64,000 bases of DNA from CAWJAP01 sp963834365. GTDB lineage: Bacteria; Acidobacteriota; Vicinamibacteria; Vicinamibacterales; Vicinamibacteraceae. The notes under the pieces are model-generated. The model did not search any database. It saw nothing but the letters and a program-made list of their open reading frames with translations, and was not told where the DNA came from. Location of the stretch: NCBI GenBank assembly GCA_963834365.1, contig CAWIBS010000027.1:62001-126000 (forward strand), written 5' to 3'. This document shows, piece after piece, positions 29,792-38,199 of the stretch; position 1 is the first letter of the stretch, and each line of letters begins with the position of its first letter. A program made the position numbers and the translations under genes.

Positions 29792-30772
29792 ACGATCGGA
29801 TGCTTCGCCATGCGGGCGCGGCCCTGATTGGGCTGTTGGCGGTGTTGTCCGCGGCCGGGGCCGCGGTCGTCGTCGCGGCGGCACAACCGTGGAACTTCGG
29901 CCGTCTGGTCCTGGCTTCCGCGATCGCCCTCCTCTCCCTCTACCAGCCACGCTGGGTACTCGTCACACTCGCGGCCGTTCCCTGGCTGTTCGGCAACCGG
30001 CCGTCGACGCCGCAGTACCAGTGGCTGATCTGGGGAACGTCGCTGGCCGCGCTCGGACTCCTGGCCCGGCTGGTCACGCAGTCGCGGGCCGAGGTGCTCG
30101 CCGTCCTTCGATCCCGTATCGGCCTGGCCGCCCTCGCCTATGCGGGAGCCTCGGCGCTGAGCCTGGTCAGCCTGCCGATCGACGAGATGGCTGGCTCGGC
30201 CCTCGACGTGGGAGCGTGGGAGACGGCCGTGACCTTCGCCACCGCGGACGTCCTCGACCCGCTCTACAGCGTGCGCACCGTGATCCTGCTGCTGAACGTC
30301 CTCGTCGTGGCGGTGGCCGTCGCGGTCGAACTGCGCCGTGACCCGGGGTTCGCGCGGCCGCTCAGCACCGCGCGCGCACGTGACGGCGGGCCTGCGTCTC
30401 GGCGCCCTGCTGCCGATCCTCGGCGGTGGCAGCGAGTCGTTCGCGCTGCGGTACCAGGAGGAGTACCTCAGGGCCGGGGGGCGCTACTACGCGCGCGGCT
30501 ACAGCCCGCTCAGTACCATGTACGGCAGCGCGCACAACGTGTTCGCACAGACCTTCGCCGGCAAGGGCCTGGTCGGCCTCGCCGCCTTGTGCTGGCTGTC
30601 GGCTGAGGTCGCGGTCATCGTAGGCTTCGCGCCACCGTCCCGGAAACCCTCTACGCGTGGACCAGGTGCGCGGCCAGGGCGACGGCGAGCGCGCACGCGA
30701 CGATCCCCGGCGTCATCCGCCGTGGACTGCCGCGGCCGGCGTCCAAGCCTGCCGCAAGGCCGACGATCATGA
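29788..30772 (+). pseudogene. O-antigen ligase/polymerase-like protein with an apparent internal deletion
   Basis: The N-terminal about 190 residues contain five or so transmembrane helices (LNVLVVAVAVAVEL is one). A frame change near 30360 then leads straight to a segment typical of the C-terminal periplasmic loop and last helices of Wzy/WaaL proteins (ESFALRYQEEY, then MYGSAHNVFAQTFAGKGLVG). Family members usually have 150-250 further residues between these parts (several helices), which are absent. A second frame change near 30640 affects the tail. Either a real deletion made this a pseudogene or the assembly collapsed here. The start is TTG at 29788 (overlapping the previous stop) or ATG at 29800. 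It opens the surface-glycan locus. Confidence 0.6.
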
Positions 30773-30778
30773 AGACGA

Positions 30779-30827
30779 GCACCTTCCTTGTGCCTTTTGC
30801 CTTGTGCCTTGTGCCTTGCCAAGGATC
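30779..30827. repeat. Heptameric repeat (CCTTGTG family)
   Basis: CCTTGTG, CCTTTTG, CCTTGTG, CCTTGTG, CCTTGCC follow each other in exact 7-base steps. The tract lies between the convergent ligase-like gene and the methyltransferase gene. Confidence 0.85.
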
Positions 30828-30831
30828 AAGG

Positions 30832-31539
30832 CTATCGCTTGCGGGCGAAGGCATAGATGCTGTTCGCCAGCACGTGCGCGGCGGGCCGTCGATAGAGCCA
30901 CAGATCCAGATAGCGCAGCGGCCACACGATCCAGCCGACGAGGGCATACGCCGGCCGGGCGAGCGCGCGCGGGCTGACCACCTTCACATAGTCGAGGGCG
31001 AAAGTGAGCAGCGTCGCGGTCGGGCCGGTCCGCACGCCGCACGACTCGACGTCGAACTCGGCCAGCAGTTCGCGCAGCCCGTCGAGCGTCCAGCGACGAT
31101 AGTCGGCGGGGTACTCGTGAAACGGGTGGTTGAACGGCACCACCACATGAAGCCGACCGCCGGAGCGCAGGACCCGGTGCATCTCGCGCACCGCAGCCGA
31201 CACGCCGCGCACATGTTCGAGCACGGCATCGCATTCGATGGCGCCGATCGACGAATCCGGGAACGGCAGACGCTCGAGGTTCGCCCGCACGTGCACGCCC
31301 GTCCCCGCGAACAGATCGAGCCCGATGAACCCGCGACGCCCGCCACTGCCTGCCGCTCCCACGAGGAGGGCCGGGCCGTCGTCCGGATCGAGCGCCGGTT
31401 CGGCCGGGTTGTGGACGAGCGGTACCGGCGGCCTGAGCAGCCGATGGAGTGACGAGCCGCGCCGTGCGTACCGGCGGAGCATCGCGCCTGCGCCTTCGTC
31501 CTGCTCCTGCGAGGCGCGCGCCGGCCTTCGATCGCTCAC
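30832..31539 (-). CDS. Class I SAM-dependent methyltransferase
   Basis: About 235 residues. GTG at 31539 overlaps the stop of the upstream membrane protein (GTGA), indicating translational coupling. The Methyltransf_11-like core has FIGLDLFAGTGVHVRANLERLPF (degenerate motif I plus the D-x-x-x-LPF motif), AIECDAVLEHVRGVSAAVREMHRVLRSGGRLHVVVPF and a SAM-fold C-terminus. HEYPADYRRWTLDGLRELL is a segment often seen in methyltransferases of polysaccharide gene clusters. It probably methylates a glycan or a lipid-linked precursor. It is the last gene of the minus-strand glycan operon. Confidence 0.85.
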   Translation of the reverse strand: MSDRRPARASQEQDEGAGAMLRRYARRGSSLHRLLRPPVPLVHNPAEPALDPDDGPALLVGAAGSGGRRGFIGLDLFAGTGVHVRANLERLPFPDSSIGAIECDAVLEHVRGVSAAVREMHRVLRSGGRLHVVVPFNHPFHEYPADYRRWTLDGLRELLAEFDVESCGVRTGPTATLLTFALDYVKVVSPRALARPAYALVGWIVWPLRYLDLWLYRRPAAHVLANSIYAFARKR

Positions 31540-33146
31540 GGGGCGGGCGGGGCCGCCGGGGGCGGCGGCTTCAGGCGGTAGATCCGCAGCTCGGGACCGG
31601 GTCGCCCGGGGTTCTCGGGCTTGACGATGAACAGTTCCTGCGACTGGTCGAAGAGCGTGCGGTACTTCGCATACAACTCCGGAAGCCGCTGTGGCGCTTC
31701 GAACGCCGGCCCGAAGACCTGCGAGGTCGCAATCATGTACTCGTGCCCGTTGCGCACGTAGTCCTCGTAGGTGCGGTCCGTCAGCCGGACGACGTGCTCG
31801 ACGCGGTAGCGATGCTCCGGCAGCCGCAGGTCGTACTTTTCGATGAGGACCCGCGACCCGCTCGGCACGTGCGTGCGGACCCACTTCCACGCAATCTCCG
31901 GCGTGCCGGTCTGGGAGATGCGGCGGTCGAAGGCGATCGCGTTGAGGAGCGGCGGCAGGACGGCGGCCACCGTCAAGGCGGCGATGAGGACGCGGCGTGG
32001 CAGGCGCGGGATGTCGAAACGGCGCAACAGGCTGACGCCCGACACGACGGCGATCGCCGTGAGCAGGCAGACGAAAGGCAGCAGGGGCAGCAGGTAGCGT
32101 CCGAAGATGAGCGACTTGCCGCCGATCATCGCGTAATAGACGACCGGCATCGTCACGAGGAGCGTCCAGCGCAGACGCCCCGGGCCCTTCACGGCGCGCA
32201 CGACCCCGAGCACCAGCCCGGCCACCAGCAGCAGTGAGGCCGGCCAGGCCATCGTCAGGCGCAGGTGCTTCAGATAGATGATCCAGCCCGATTCGGCCGA
32301 CGCCGGACGCGGCTGATAGTAGCCGACGAGATGCGCGAAGCCGTTCAGGAAGCCCGGCAGGTCGGCGACCGTGTAGGGCGCGACCAGCAGGAACGCGCCG
32401 CACGCACCGGCGAGCACGCCGAGCAGACATCGCAGACGCGAGGGCGAGGCCTCGAGCGTCATGACCGCAGTAATCACGGGCAGCAGCAGGACGACGCCGG
32501 CGTTGTACTTGCTGCCGATGGCGAGGCCCGCCGCCACGCCCGCCCAGACGAACGCCCGCAGCGTCGCCTTCTCGTGCGCGATCAGCGACAGCAGGAAGGT
32601 GAGCGTGACGAAGAACGTGGCGGGCACGTCGGTCAGCGCGTAGTGCGACTCGCGCACGTGCATCGGCATGACGGCGAGCAGGCCCGCGCCGAGCAGGGCA
32701 TGCCGGGCGCCCCAGCGCAAACCGGCCTGGTAGAGCACGAAGACCGTGCAGGTGCCGAAGAGCGCGGAGAGGCCGCGCGCCCACAGGAAGAAGTCCGTCT
32801 GGCCGACCTGGTCGAGCGACGTCCACTGCCCGGCCAGCGCGCCGAGCATGAAGCGCGCCACCGCCACGAGCAGGTGCATGTAGAAGATGAAGCCGGGGTA
32901 GTCGAAGAACCGCGGATTGAAGTCGCCGGTCTTCATCATGGCGACGACCCGCGCCACGATCTCGGGCTCGTCGACGCCAATCGAGAACGGGATGCCGTGG
33001 CCGAGCGACCAGAACCGCAGCAGCGCAGCCACGCCGAGGACCAGGAGGAGGTTCATCGTCGAGGCCCGCATGTCGCTGGCCTCGCGCCATTCGCGATCTG
33101 TCACGTGTGCCGTCGATCCTCGGGGTCGTGAAGCGGTAGTGGTCAT
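31536..33146 (-). CDS. GT39/ArnT-like membrane glycosyltransferase
   Basis: 536 residues with about 11-12 transmembrane helices. The first periplasmic loop has the acidic pair SIGVDEPEIV expected of GT-C fold enzymes (PMT, ArnT, GT39), and PMHVRESHYALTDVPATFF is the characteristic second conserved loop. The C-terminal 130 residues form a soluble domain (PSGSRVLIEKYDLRLPEHRY). Such enzymes move sugars from polyprenyl-phosphate donors to acceptors on the periplasmic side. ATG at 33146 overlaps the upstream stop (ATGA). The substrate is not deducible. Confidence 0.85.
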   Translation of the reverse strand: MTTTASRPRGSTAHVTDREWREASDMRASTMNLLLVLGVAALLRFWSLGHGIPFSIGVDEPEIVARVVAMMKTGDFNPRFFDYPGFIFYMHLLVAVARFMLGALAGQWTSLDQVGQTDFFLWARGLSALFGTCTVFVLYQAGLRWGARHALLGAGLLAVMPMHVRESHYALTDVPATFFVTLTFLLSLIAHEKATLRAFVWAGVAAGLAIGSKYNAGVVLLLPVITAVMTLEASPSRLRCLLGVLAGACGAFLLVAPYTVADLPGFLNGFAHLVGYYQPRPASAESGWIIYLKHLRLTMAWPASLLLVAGLVLGVVRAVKGPGRLRWTLLVTMPVVYYAMIGGKSLIFGRYLLPLLPFVCLLTAIAVVSGVSLLRRFDIPRLPRRVLIAALTVAAVLPPLLNAIAFDRRISQTGTPEIAWKWVRTHVPSGSRVLIEKYDLRLPEHRYRVEHVVRLTDRTYEDYVRNGHEYMIATSQVFGPAFEAPQRLPELYAKYRTLFDQSQELFIVKPENPGRPGPELRIYRLKPPPPAAPPAP

Positions 33147-34411
33147 CGCTGGCGCAGCATCCGATAGAGCGCCAGGGTGCGGTCGGCGACGGCCGGCCAC
33201 GAGAACTCGCGGCTGACCAGCGCCCGTCCGCCGGCGCCCAGCCGCTCCAGCCCGGTCGGGTGCTGCAGCGCGTCGGCCACCGCGCCGCCGAGCGCCTCCT
33301 CGCTGCCGGGCTCGACGAGCCATCCGGTCTCGCCCGGCACGACCTTGTCCGGCAGTCCGCCGGCGCGCGTGGCGACGACGGCGAGCCCGTGCGCCATGGC
33401 TTCGAGCGTCACGAGCGAGCTGCCTTCGTAGAGCGTCGGGTGCACGAACAGATCCGCTGATCTGTACCACGCCTCGAGCGTCGCATCGTCCACTCGGCCG
33501 GGCATGATCATACGCGATTGAACCCCGGCGTCGGACGCCGCCCGCACGATGCGGTCATGATTCGGGCCCCCGCCCACGAGTACCCACCGCCACGTCGGCG
33601 CGAACGTCTGAAGCCGCTGATCGAGCGACCCCAGCGCCCGCGCCAGGACGTGAAAGCCCTTGTTCTCCTCGAGCCGACCGACGCTGAGCAGCAACACCTC
33701 CGACGGCGTCACGCCGAAGCTCGCACGCAGCGCGGCGCGATCGCCCGGCGCGCTCCGCCGATCGATCGCGTCGAGGTCCACGGCGTTCGGAATGGTGTGA
33801 ATGCGCGCCGGCGGCACCGGCAGGTGTCGCGCCACGGTGGCCACGAGCGACCGATCGGTCGCGATGACTGCATCGGCGGCGCGCGCACTCGCCCGCACGG
33901 CGGACTGGAGCGGCAGGTAAGCCAGCCGCTTGAGTTGCGCGAAGCCGGGGTGCGTCCCGCCGAACTCCTCCAGTCCCTGCGGATTGAGGACGAACGGCAC
34001 GGTGGACTCGTCCCGACGGCGGGCGTGTGCGTATCCGAGCGCGCTCGCCCCGAGCGCGTGGACGATGTCGATCTCGCCGCGTTGGACGAGCCGCAGGGCC
34101 AGCCGGCCGGCACGCCAGCCGAACGCGGGATAGGCCGTCGAGCGGTCGAGCACCGTGGTGCCGCGACGGCCCGCGCCCGGGAACGTCACGTACGGCACGG
34201 TCAGGATTCGCAGCGAGTCATTTGTCGCGCCGAACGCCTGCACATCTGCCGACGCGCCGGAGGTCGGCGGACGAGTAATGAGCGACACGCGCACATCTTT
34301 CCGGATCAGGTGCCGCACCAGGTCGTGGACGTGGCGTTCCAGTCCCCCGACACCGTGGAGCGGATGGACGGCGCGTGTCAGCACCGCCACGCGCAGCCGG
34401 TCGTCACCCAC
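33143..34411 (-). CDS. GT4-family glycosyltransferase
   Basis: About 422 residues. The GT-B fold starts RLRVAVLTRAVHPLHGVGGLERHVHDL with the Gly-rich acceptor loop. DAVIATDRSLVATVARHLPVPPARIHTIPNAVDLD marks the end of the N-domain. The C-domain has LLSVGRLEENKGFHVLARAL and the GT4 signature DLFVHPTLYEGSSLVTLEAMAHGLAVVATRAGGLPD with E-x7-E. GTG at 34411 overlaps the preceding gene's end by 8 bp. It is a retaining cytoplasmic enzyme using NDP-sugar in surface-glycan assembly. Confidence 0.92.
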   Translation of the reverse strand: MGDDRLRVAVLTRAVHPLHGVGGLERHVHDLVRHLIRKDVRVSLITRPPTSGASADVQAFGATNDSLRILTVPYVTFPGAGRRGTTVLDRSTAYPAFGWRAGRLALRLVQRGEIDIVHALGASALGYAHARRRDESTVPFVLNPQGLEEFGGTHPGFAQLKRLAYLPLQSAVRASARAADAVIATDRSLVATVARHLPVPPARIHTIPNAVDLDAIDRRSAPGDRAALRASFGVTPSEVLLLSVGRLEENKGFHVLARALGSLDQRLQTFAPTWRWVLVGGGPNHDRIVRAASDAGVQSRMIMPGRVDDATLEAWYRSADLFVHPTLYEGSSLVTLEAMAHGLAVVATRAGGLPDKVVPGETGWLVEPGSEEALGGAVADALQHPTGLERLGAGGRALVSREFSWPAVADRTLALYRMLRQR

Positions 34412-35696
34412 GCGGCACACCCCGCTCGCGGAGCTCCCGATAGAGACCCAGCACCTGGTCGACGACAACCGGCGCGGCGAAGCGTTCGCGCGCGCGTTCC
34501 CGTGCGGCCCGGCCAAGCCGCTGCCTCAGCTCCGCATCGGCCAGGAGTCGGCCCACATCGCGACCGAGGCCCCCGGGAGTGGTCGAGAGAAGGCCCGTCT
34601 CGCCGTGGACGACGATGTCGCGGGTGCCGCCGGTGTCCATCGCGGCGATCGGGACGCCCAGCGCGCTGGCTTCGAGCAGCACGCGGCTGAGCGATTCGGG
34701 GCCGTGCGACGGAAACACGAGCAGCGAGGCGTGCGCGAGCCACCGCAGCGTCGCGTCGCGTTCGAGCCAGCCGGTGAACCGCGCGTCGATGCCGGCCGCG
34801 CGCACCGATCGCGCCAGCTCCTCGCGGCTCGGGCCGTCCCCGACGACGATCAGGGGCCGCGCCAGGCGCGCTTCGAGCGCTGCGGTCACCAGATGCGTGA
34901 CGCCCTTGTTGGGCGCGAGCTTGCCGACGTACAGCGCGTAGGCGGGAGGTGCGCCGGTCGGACGCGGAGCCTGCGCCGCCAGATCCAGGGTCCCCAGGTC
35001 GATTGGATTCGGGATGACCACGATACGCCGTCCGGCGAGCTCCGGGGCACGCGCGACGAGATCCCGCCCGATCGCGCCGCTCACCGCGATGATGGCGTCG
35101 GCGCGGGACAGGGCCCGACGTTTGAAGCGCAGATTCGCGCGCATGTAGGGAATCGCCGGCAGCGCCAACGGCCAGGCCGTCCCGGCGTGCGGGCGGACAC
35201 AGCGCGTCATCATCGCCGCCGAACAGGCCGGACAGAGACCGGGCGCGCTGCGATCGTGGATCAGATCGCTCCAGTAGCAGACCGGCCAGTAGTCGCGGAT
35301 GGTGGCGATGCCCGGCACTCCGGCGAGGCGCGCAGCTTCGAGCGCGCCCGGCGCCGACAGCAGGTGCTGCCCGTGCACGATGTCGATGCGCGCGTCGTGA
35401 ACCATGCCCTGCAGCACCCGCGACAGCTGTCGGGTGAGGCGCTCGTTCTTGAAGTAGTTGCGGACGAACGGCACGCCGGGCGCCCATGCGCCCAACTCGT
35501 GCACCGCGAACCCGTCGTAGTGGCTCGCCGCGAGGCGCAGGCCGGTCGTCTCGCCCGGGCGCGGCCGGACGATGACCACACGATGGCCCCGCGCTCGCAG
35601 GCCGCGCGCGAGCTCGTAGGTGCTCCAGCCGCTCCCGCCGGCGACGGGCGGGAAGGCGTCGGTCACGAGCAGAACGTTGAACGGCTCGAGGCTCAA
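34404..35696 (-). CDS. GT4-family glycosyltransferase
   Basis: About 430 residues. It starts at TTG 35696, which overlaps the upstream stop (TTGA). The first residues SLEPF are encoded by the end of a heptameric repeat, after which FNVLLVTDAFPPVAGGSGW is the normal GT4 opening. A four-cysteine-like patch (SAPGLCPACSAAMMTRC) follows DYWPVCYWSDLI, an insert seen in some GT4 enzymes. The C-domain has ALYVGKLAPNKGVTHLV and the signature VFPSHGPESLSRVLLEASALGVPIAAMDTGGTRD. It is part of the minus-strand glycan operon. Confidence 0.9.
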   Translation of the reverse strand: MSLEPFNVLLVTDAFPPVAGGSGWSTYELARGLRARGHRVVIVRPRPGETTGLRLAASHYDGFAVHELGAWAPGVPFVRNYFKNERLTRQLSRVLQGMVHDARIDIVHGQHLLSAPGALEAARLAGVPGIATIRDYWPVCYWSDLIHDRSAPGLCPACSAAMMTRCVRPHAGTAWPLALPAIPYMRANLRFKRRALSRADAIIAVSGAIGRDLVARAPELAGRRIVVIPNPIDLGTLDLAAQAPRPTGAPPAYALYVGKLAPNKGVTHLVTAALEARLARPLIVVGDGPSREELARSVRAAGIDARFTGWLERDATLRWLAHASLLVFPSHGPESLSRVLLEASALGVPIAAMDTGGTRDIVVHGETGLLSTTPGGLGRDVGRLLADAELRQRLGRAARERARERFAAPVVVDQVLGLYRELRERGVPRG

Positions 35697-35738
35697 GGCT
35701 GAGGGCTCACGGGGCTCGAGGCTCGAGACTCGAGTTGC
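35684..35738. repeat. Heptameric repeat (GGCTCGA family) overlapping gene ends
   Basis: GGCTCGA, GGCTCAA, GGCTGAG, GGCTCAC, then GGCTCGA, GGCTCGA, GACTCGA step by 7 bases. Unlike most of the other tracts it runs into coding sequence. It encodes the last residues of the upstream glycosyltransferase (LESRASSPVSPQP) and the first residues of the downstream one, creating the TTGA overlap. Confidence 0.8.
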
Positions 35739-36886
35739 CGCACACGCTGGATGGCTTGCTCCAGGAGGCGGCAGTGCGCCTCCCAGCCGAACAAACGCAC
35801 GGCGCGTGCCCGGGCGGTCGCGGCCAGCGCGCCCCGACGCGTTTCGTCCCTGAGCGTGTCGAGCGCATCGGCCAGGTGCCCGGGCGATCGCGCATCGTAC
35901 AGCACGCCTCCCTCGCCGGGCCCGATCAGGGCGCGCAGGCGGTCGATGTCGGGCGCGACGACGGGCAGGCCGGAAGCCATGTACTCGAACACCTTGAGGG
36001 GGGACCAGAAGAAGGTCTCGCGCAGGGGGGAGTGCCGATCGACGTCGAACGGGGCCACACCGACGTCGGCCGCGGCGAGCGCGGCGGGCATGTCCGCATG
36101 GGGCAGCGCACCGACGATGGAGATCCCGCGCAGGTTCCGGGCGCTGATACGCGCCCGCACGTGCCCGAGTTCGGGACCGTCGCCGACGAGGACGCCGTGC
36201 CACCCCCGTCCACGCGATTCGAGGGTGGCCAGCGCATCGACGAAATGGACGACGCCGTGCCAGGCGCGAAACGCCCCCGCGAAGATCGCTATCGGCGACG
36301 TGGAATCACGCCGGTACGGGACGCGGCCGGGCGCGCCGGGCTTGAAGCGCGCCGTGTCAGCGCCCCACTCGGCTTCGAGGATGTGTGCGCGGTCGATCCA
36401 GGCAGGAAGGATGGCGGCGGTGGGCGTGACGATGAGATCGGCAGTGCGGCATTGCCAGTCGCGCCACCGCCTCATCGGCTCGAGGAACATCCGATCGATC
36501 GTGGGCTTCGGCGAGCCCGGAAGGTCGATGACTGGTGCATTGACCTCGAGGACCGCCGTGGCGCCCGCACGGCGTGCCGCCAGCAGGCCCTCGCCGCCGA
36601 AGTTGTGGTACCGCTCCATGACGACGTCCGGCTTCACCGTGTCCACGAGTGTACGGATCGCCAGTGTCCGCAACAGTCTGAGGTGCGGACGGCCCAGCGG
36701 CGGGCGCACGTGGTGCCACCGGACCGTCCCTTCGTCGAGCGGACCGGGCGCCCGGGTCACGGCGACGTGGACCTCGTGGCCCAGAGCCGCCAGCCCGCGA
36801 GCGACCGCATCGACGTGCGTCGACCCGCCCCTGGTGCCGGGGACTGTCTGATCGATGGCGACGTACAGGAGGCGCATCCGGGTCAC
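35693..36886 (-). CDS. GT4-family glycosyltransferase
   Basis: 397 residues. It opens MRLLYVAIDQTVPGTRGGSTHVDAV and has VMERYHNFGGEGLLAARRAG and a C-domain AIFAGAFRAWHGVVHFVDAL followed by SPLKVFEYMASGLPVVAPDIDRLRALI, a GT4 pattern with FEYMA in place of the usual E-x-x-A-cluster. The last dozen residues come from repeat DNA. GTG at 36886 or ATG at 36877 could initiate; neither has a clear ribosome binding site. It lies 7 bp after the methyltransferase gene. Confidence 0.88.
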   Translation of the reverse strand: MTRMRLLYVAIDQTVPGTRGGSTHVDAVARGLAALGHEVHVAVTRAPGPLDEGTVRWHHVRPPLGRPHLRLLRTLAIRTLVDTVKPDVVMERYHNFGGEGLLAARRAGATAVLEVNAPVIDLPGSPKPTIDRMFLEPMRRWRDWQCRTADLIVTPTAAILPAWIDRAHILEAEWGADTARFKPGAPGRVPYRRDSTSPIAIFAGAFRAWHGVVHFVDALATLESRGRGWHGVLVGDGPELGHVRARISARNLRGISIVGALPHADMPAALAAADVGVAPFDVDRHSPLRETFFWSPLKVFEYMASGLPVVAPDIDRLRALIGPGEGGVLYDARSPGHLADALDTLRDETRRGALAATARARAVRLFGWEAHCRLLEQAIQRVRQLESRASSPVSPQP

Positions 36887-36893
36887 GGGCAGA

Positions 36894-37955
36894 TCAGCGG
36901 TCGTCCTTCTCGAGCAGCGCGAAGAACGGTCCCGACCGGATCCGTCCGAACAGGATCAGATCCAGGTCCATGACGACGGTCAGGGCTTTCAGAGCTGCGA
37001 GGGTGGGTCCGCCTCGGGCAAGCCGGGCCTTCACGACGCTCCGGGCGTTCCGAGCGGCCGTCGTCGCGTCCGCGGTCGGCGCGCCACCGGGCGTGCGTTG
37101 CGCGGCACGCCGCGACAGCTGCCGTTCGGCCATGCGTACCAGGATGTTCTCGACGAACCCGCCCACGATCGGCGTGTAGTACCGGATCCTGGCGATCCGG
37201 AAGCCTGCCCTCGCCACCACGCGCTCCAGATGCGGCACGTCCGCGAGCGGGTTGAGGTGATCCGACTTGCGCAGCCGCTCGTGAGTCATGTCGAGGAGCC
37301 CCAGCCGCTCGAGCCCGCGCGCGAGCGCGTTGATCGCGCGCAGGCCGCGCGCGACGGGCGCGTTCTTGCGGACGTGTGAATAGACGAAGAGACTGCCGCC
37401 GGGCGCGAGCACCCGCGCCGCTTCGGCGAGCATCGCGTCCAGCGACTCCGGAGACAGGTGCTCGAGCACGTCGAGCGCGTAGCCCTTCGTGAAGGCGCCG
37501 TCCCGGAAGGGCAGCTGGCGGAGATCGGCGAGCGCGAGGTCGCTTGATCGCAACGCCTCGTGGGCGAAGAAGGGACTCACGTCGGCGCCGACGAACGCGG
37601 CTCCGCTGTCCTGATTCCAGAGCATCGATCGGCCGCTGCCACATCCGAGATCGACGACGCGATCCCGGGGGCCGAGCGCCAGGAACCGCCGGAGCTGTCG
37701 CTGCCGGACGCCCGACTGGAGCAGTGGCGGCGACACCCGCTCGTGCCGCGCGTCGGCATGCAGGGCTTCGTCGAGATAGCGGGTCTGTTCGGCAAACGCC
37801 GCGGCTGGACGCAGGTCGAGGAAGTCGCGGTTCGTCTGGGGATACTGCTGGCCGCACTCCTCGCACACGAGGTCGGGACGATCGGCGTGCGCCCGCGCGA
37901 GCGGGCCCCGGCACCCGGGGCAACAGACGACGCTCAGGAGCGTTTCGGAAACCAT
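36894..37955 (-). CDS. SAM methyltransferase with N-terminal Trm112-like zinc ribbon
   Basis: 353 residues. The N-terminal 50 residues form a zinc ribbon with C-x2-C pairs (VVCCPGCRGPL and LVCEECGQQYP). The methyltransferase core has motif I VVDLGCGSGRSMLW, ADLRQLPFRDGAFTKGYALDVLEHL and VLAPGGSLFVYS. A C-terminal helical region ends LILFGRIRSGPFFALLEKDDR. This fusion is common among methyltransferases in glycan clusters. It is the first gene of the block that runs to 30832; a long repeat array lies upstream. Confidence 0.88.
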   Translation of the reverse strand: MVSETLLSVVCCPGCRGPLARAHADRPDLVCEECGQQYPQTNRDFLDLRPAAAFAEQTRYLDEALHADARHERVSPPLLQSGVRQRQLRRFLALGPRDRVVDLGCGSGRSMLWNQDSGAAFVGADVSPFFAHEALRSSDLALADLRQLPFRDGAFTKGYALDVLEHLSPESLDAMLAEAARVLAPGGSLFVYSHVRKNAPVARGLRAINALARGLERLGLLDMTHERLRKSDHLNPLADVPHLERVVARAGFRIARIRYYTPIVGGFVENILVRMAERQLSRRAAQRTPGGAPTADATTAARNARSVVKARLARGGPTLAALKALTVVMDLDLILFGRIRSGPFFALLEKDDR

Positions 37956-37961
37956 GGAGCA

Positions 37962-38190
37962 CTAGCAGCTACAAGCTACCTACTACCAGCTACCAGGTAC
38001 GAGCTGGCAGCAGGACCAAAGACCAAAGACCAACGACCAGACCAAGACCAGAGACCAGAGACCAACGACCAACGACCAACGACCGTGTGCCGGCTACAGG
38101 CTACGGGCTACAGGCTACGGGCCCGCCAGCCTGCTTCCACAAGCCCGGTAGTCCGCAGCCCGCAGTCCGTAGCCCAGGACCCGAAGACCG
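37962..38190. repeat. Composite array of four heptameric repeat families
   Basis: The array reads in 7-base steps through CAGCTAC/AAGCTAC/CAGGTAC (37966-38005), then GACCAAA/GACCAAC/GACCAGA about ten times (38015-38088), then GGCTACA/GGCTACG (38095-38125), then GTAGTCC, GCAGCCC, GCAGTCC, GTAGCCC and GAAGACC (38150-38188). The register is broken only by two short units. It fills the space between two glycan genes and runs up to the stop codon of the next glycosyltransferase. No spacers or conserved direct repeats of CRISPR type are present. Confidence 0.9.
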
Positions 38191-38199
38191 AAGACGAAC

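Noticed and set aside
37962..38190. Possible CRISPR array in a repeat-rich gap
   Set aside because: Units are 7 bases and contiguous, with no 20-40 base repeats separated by unique spacers and no cas genes nearby.
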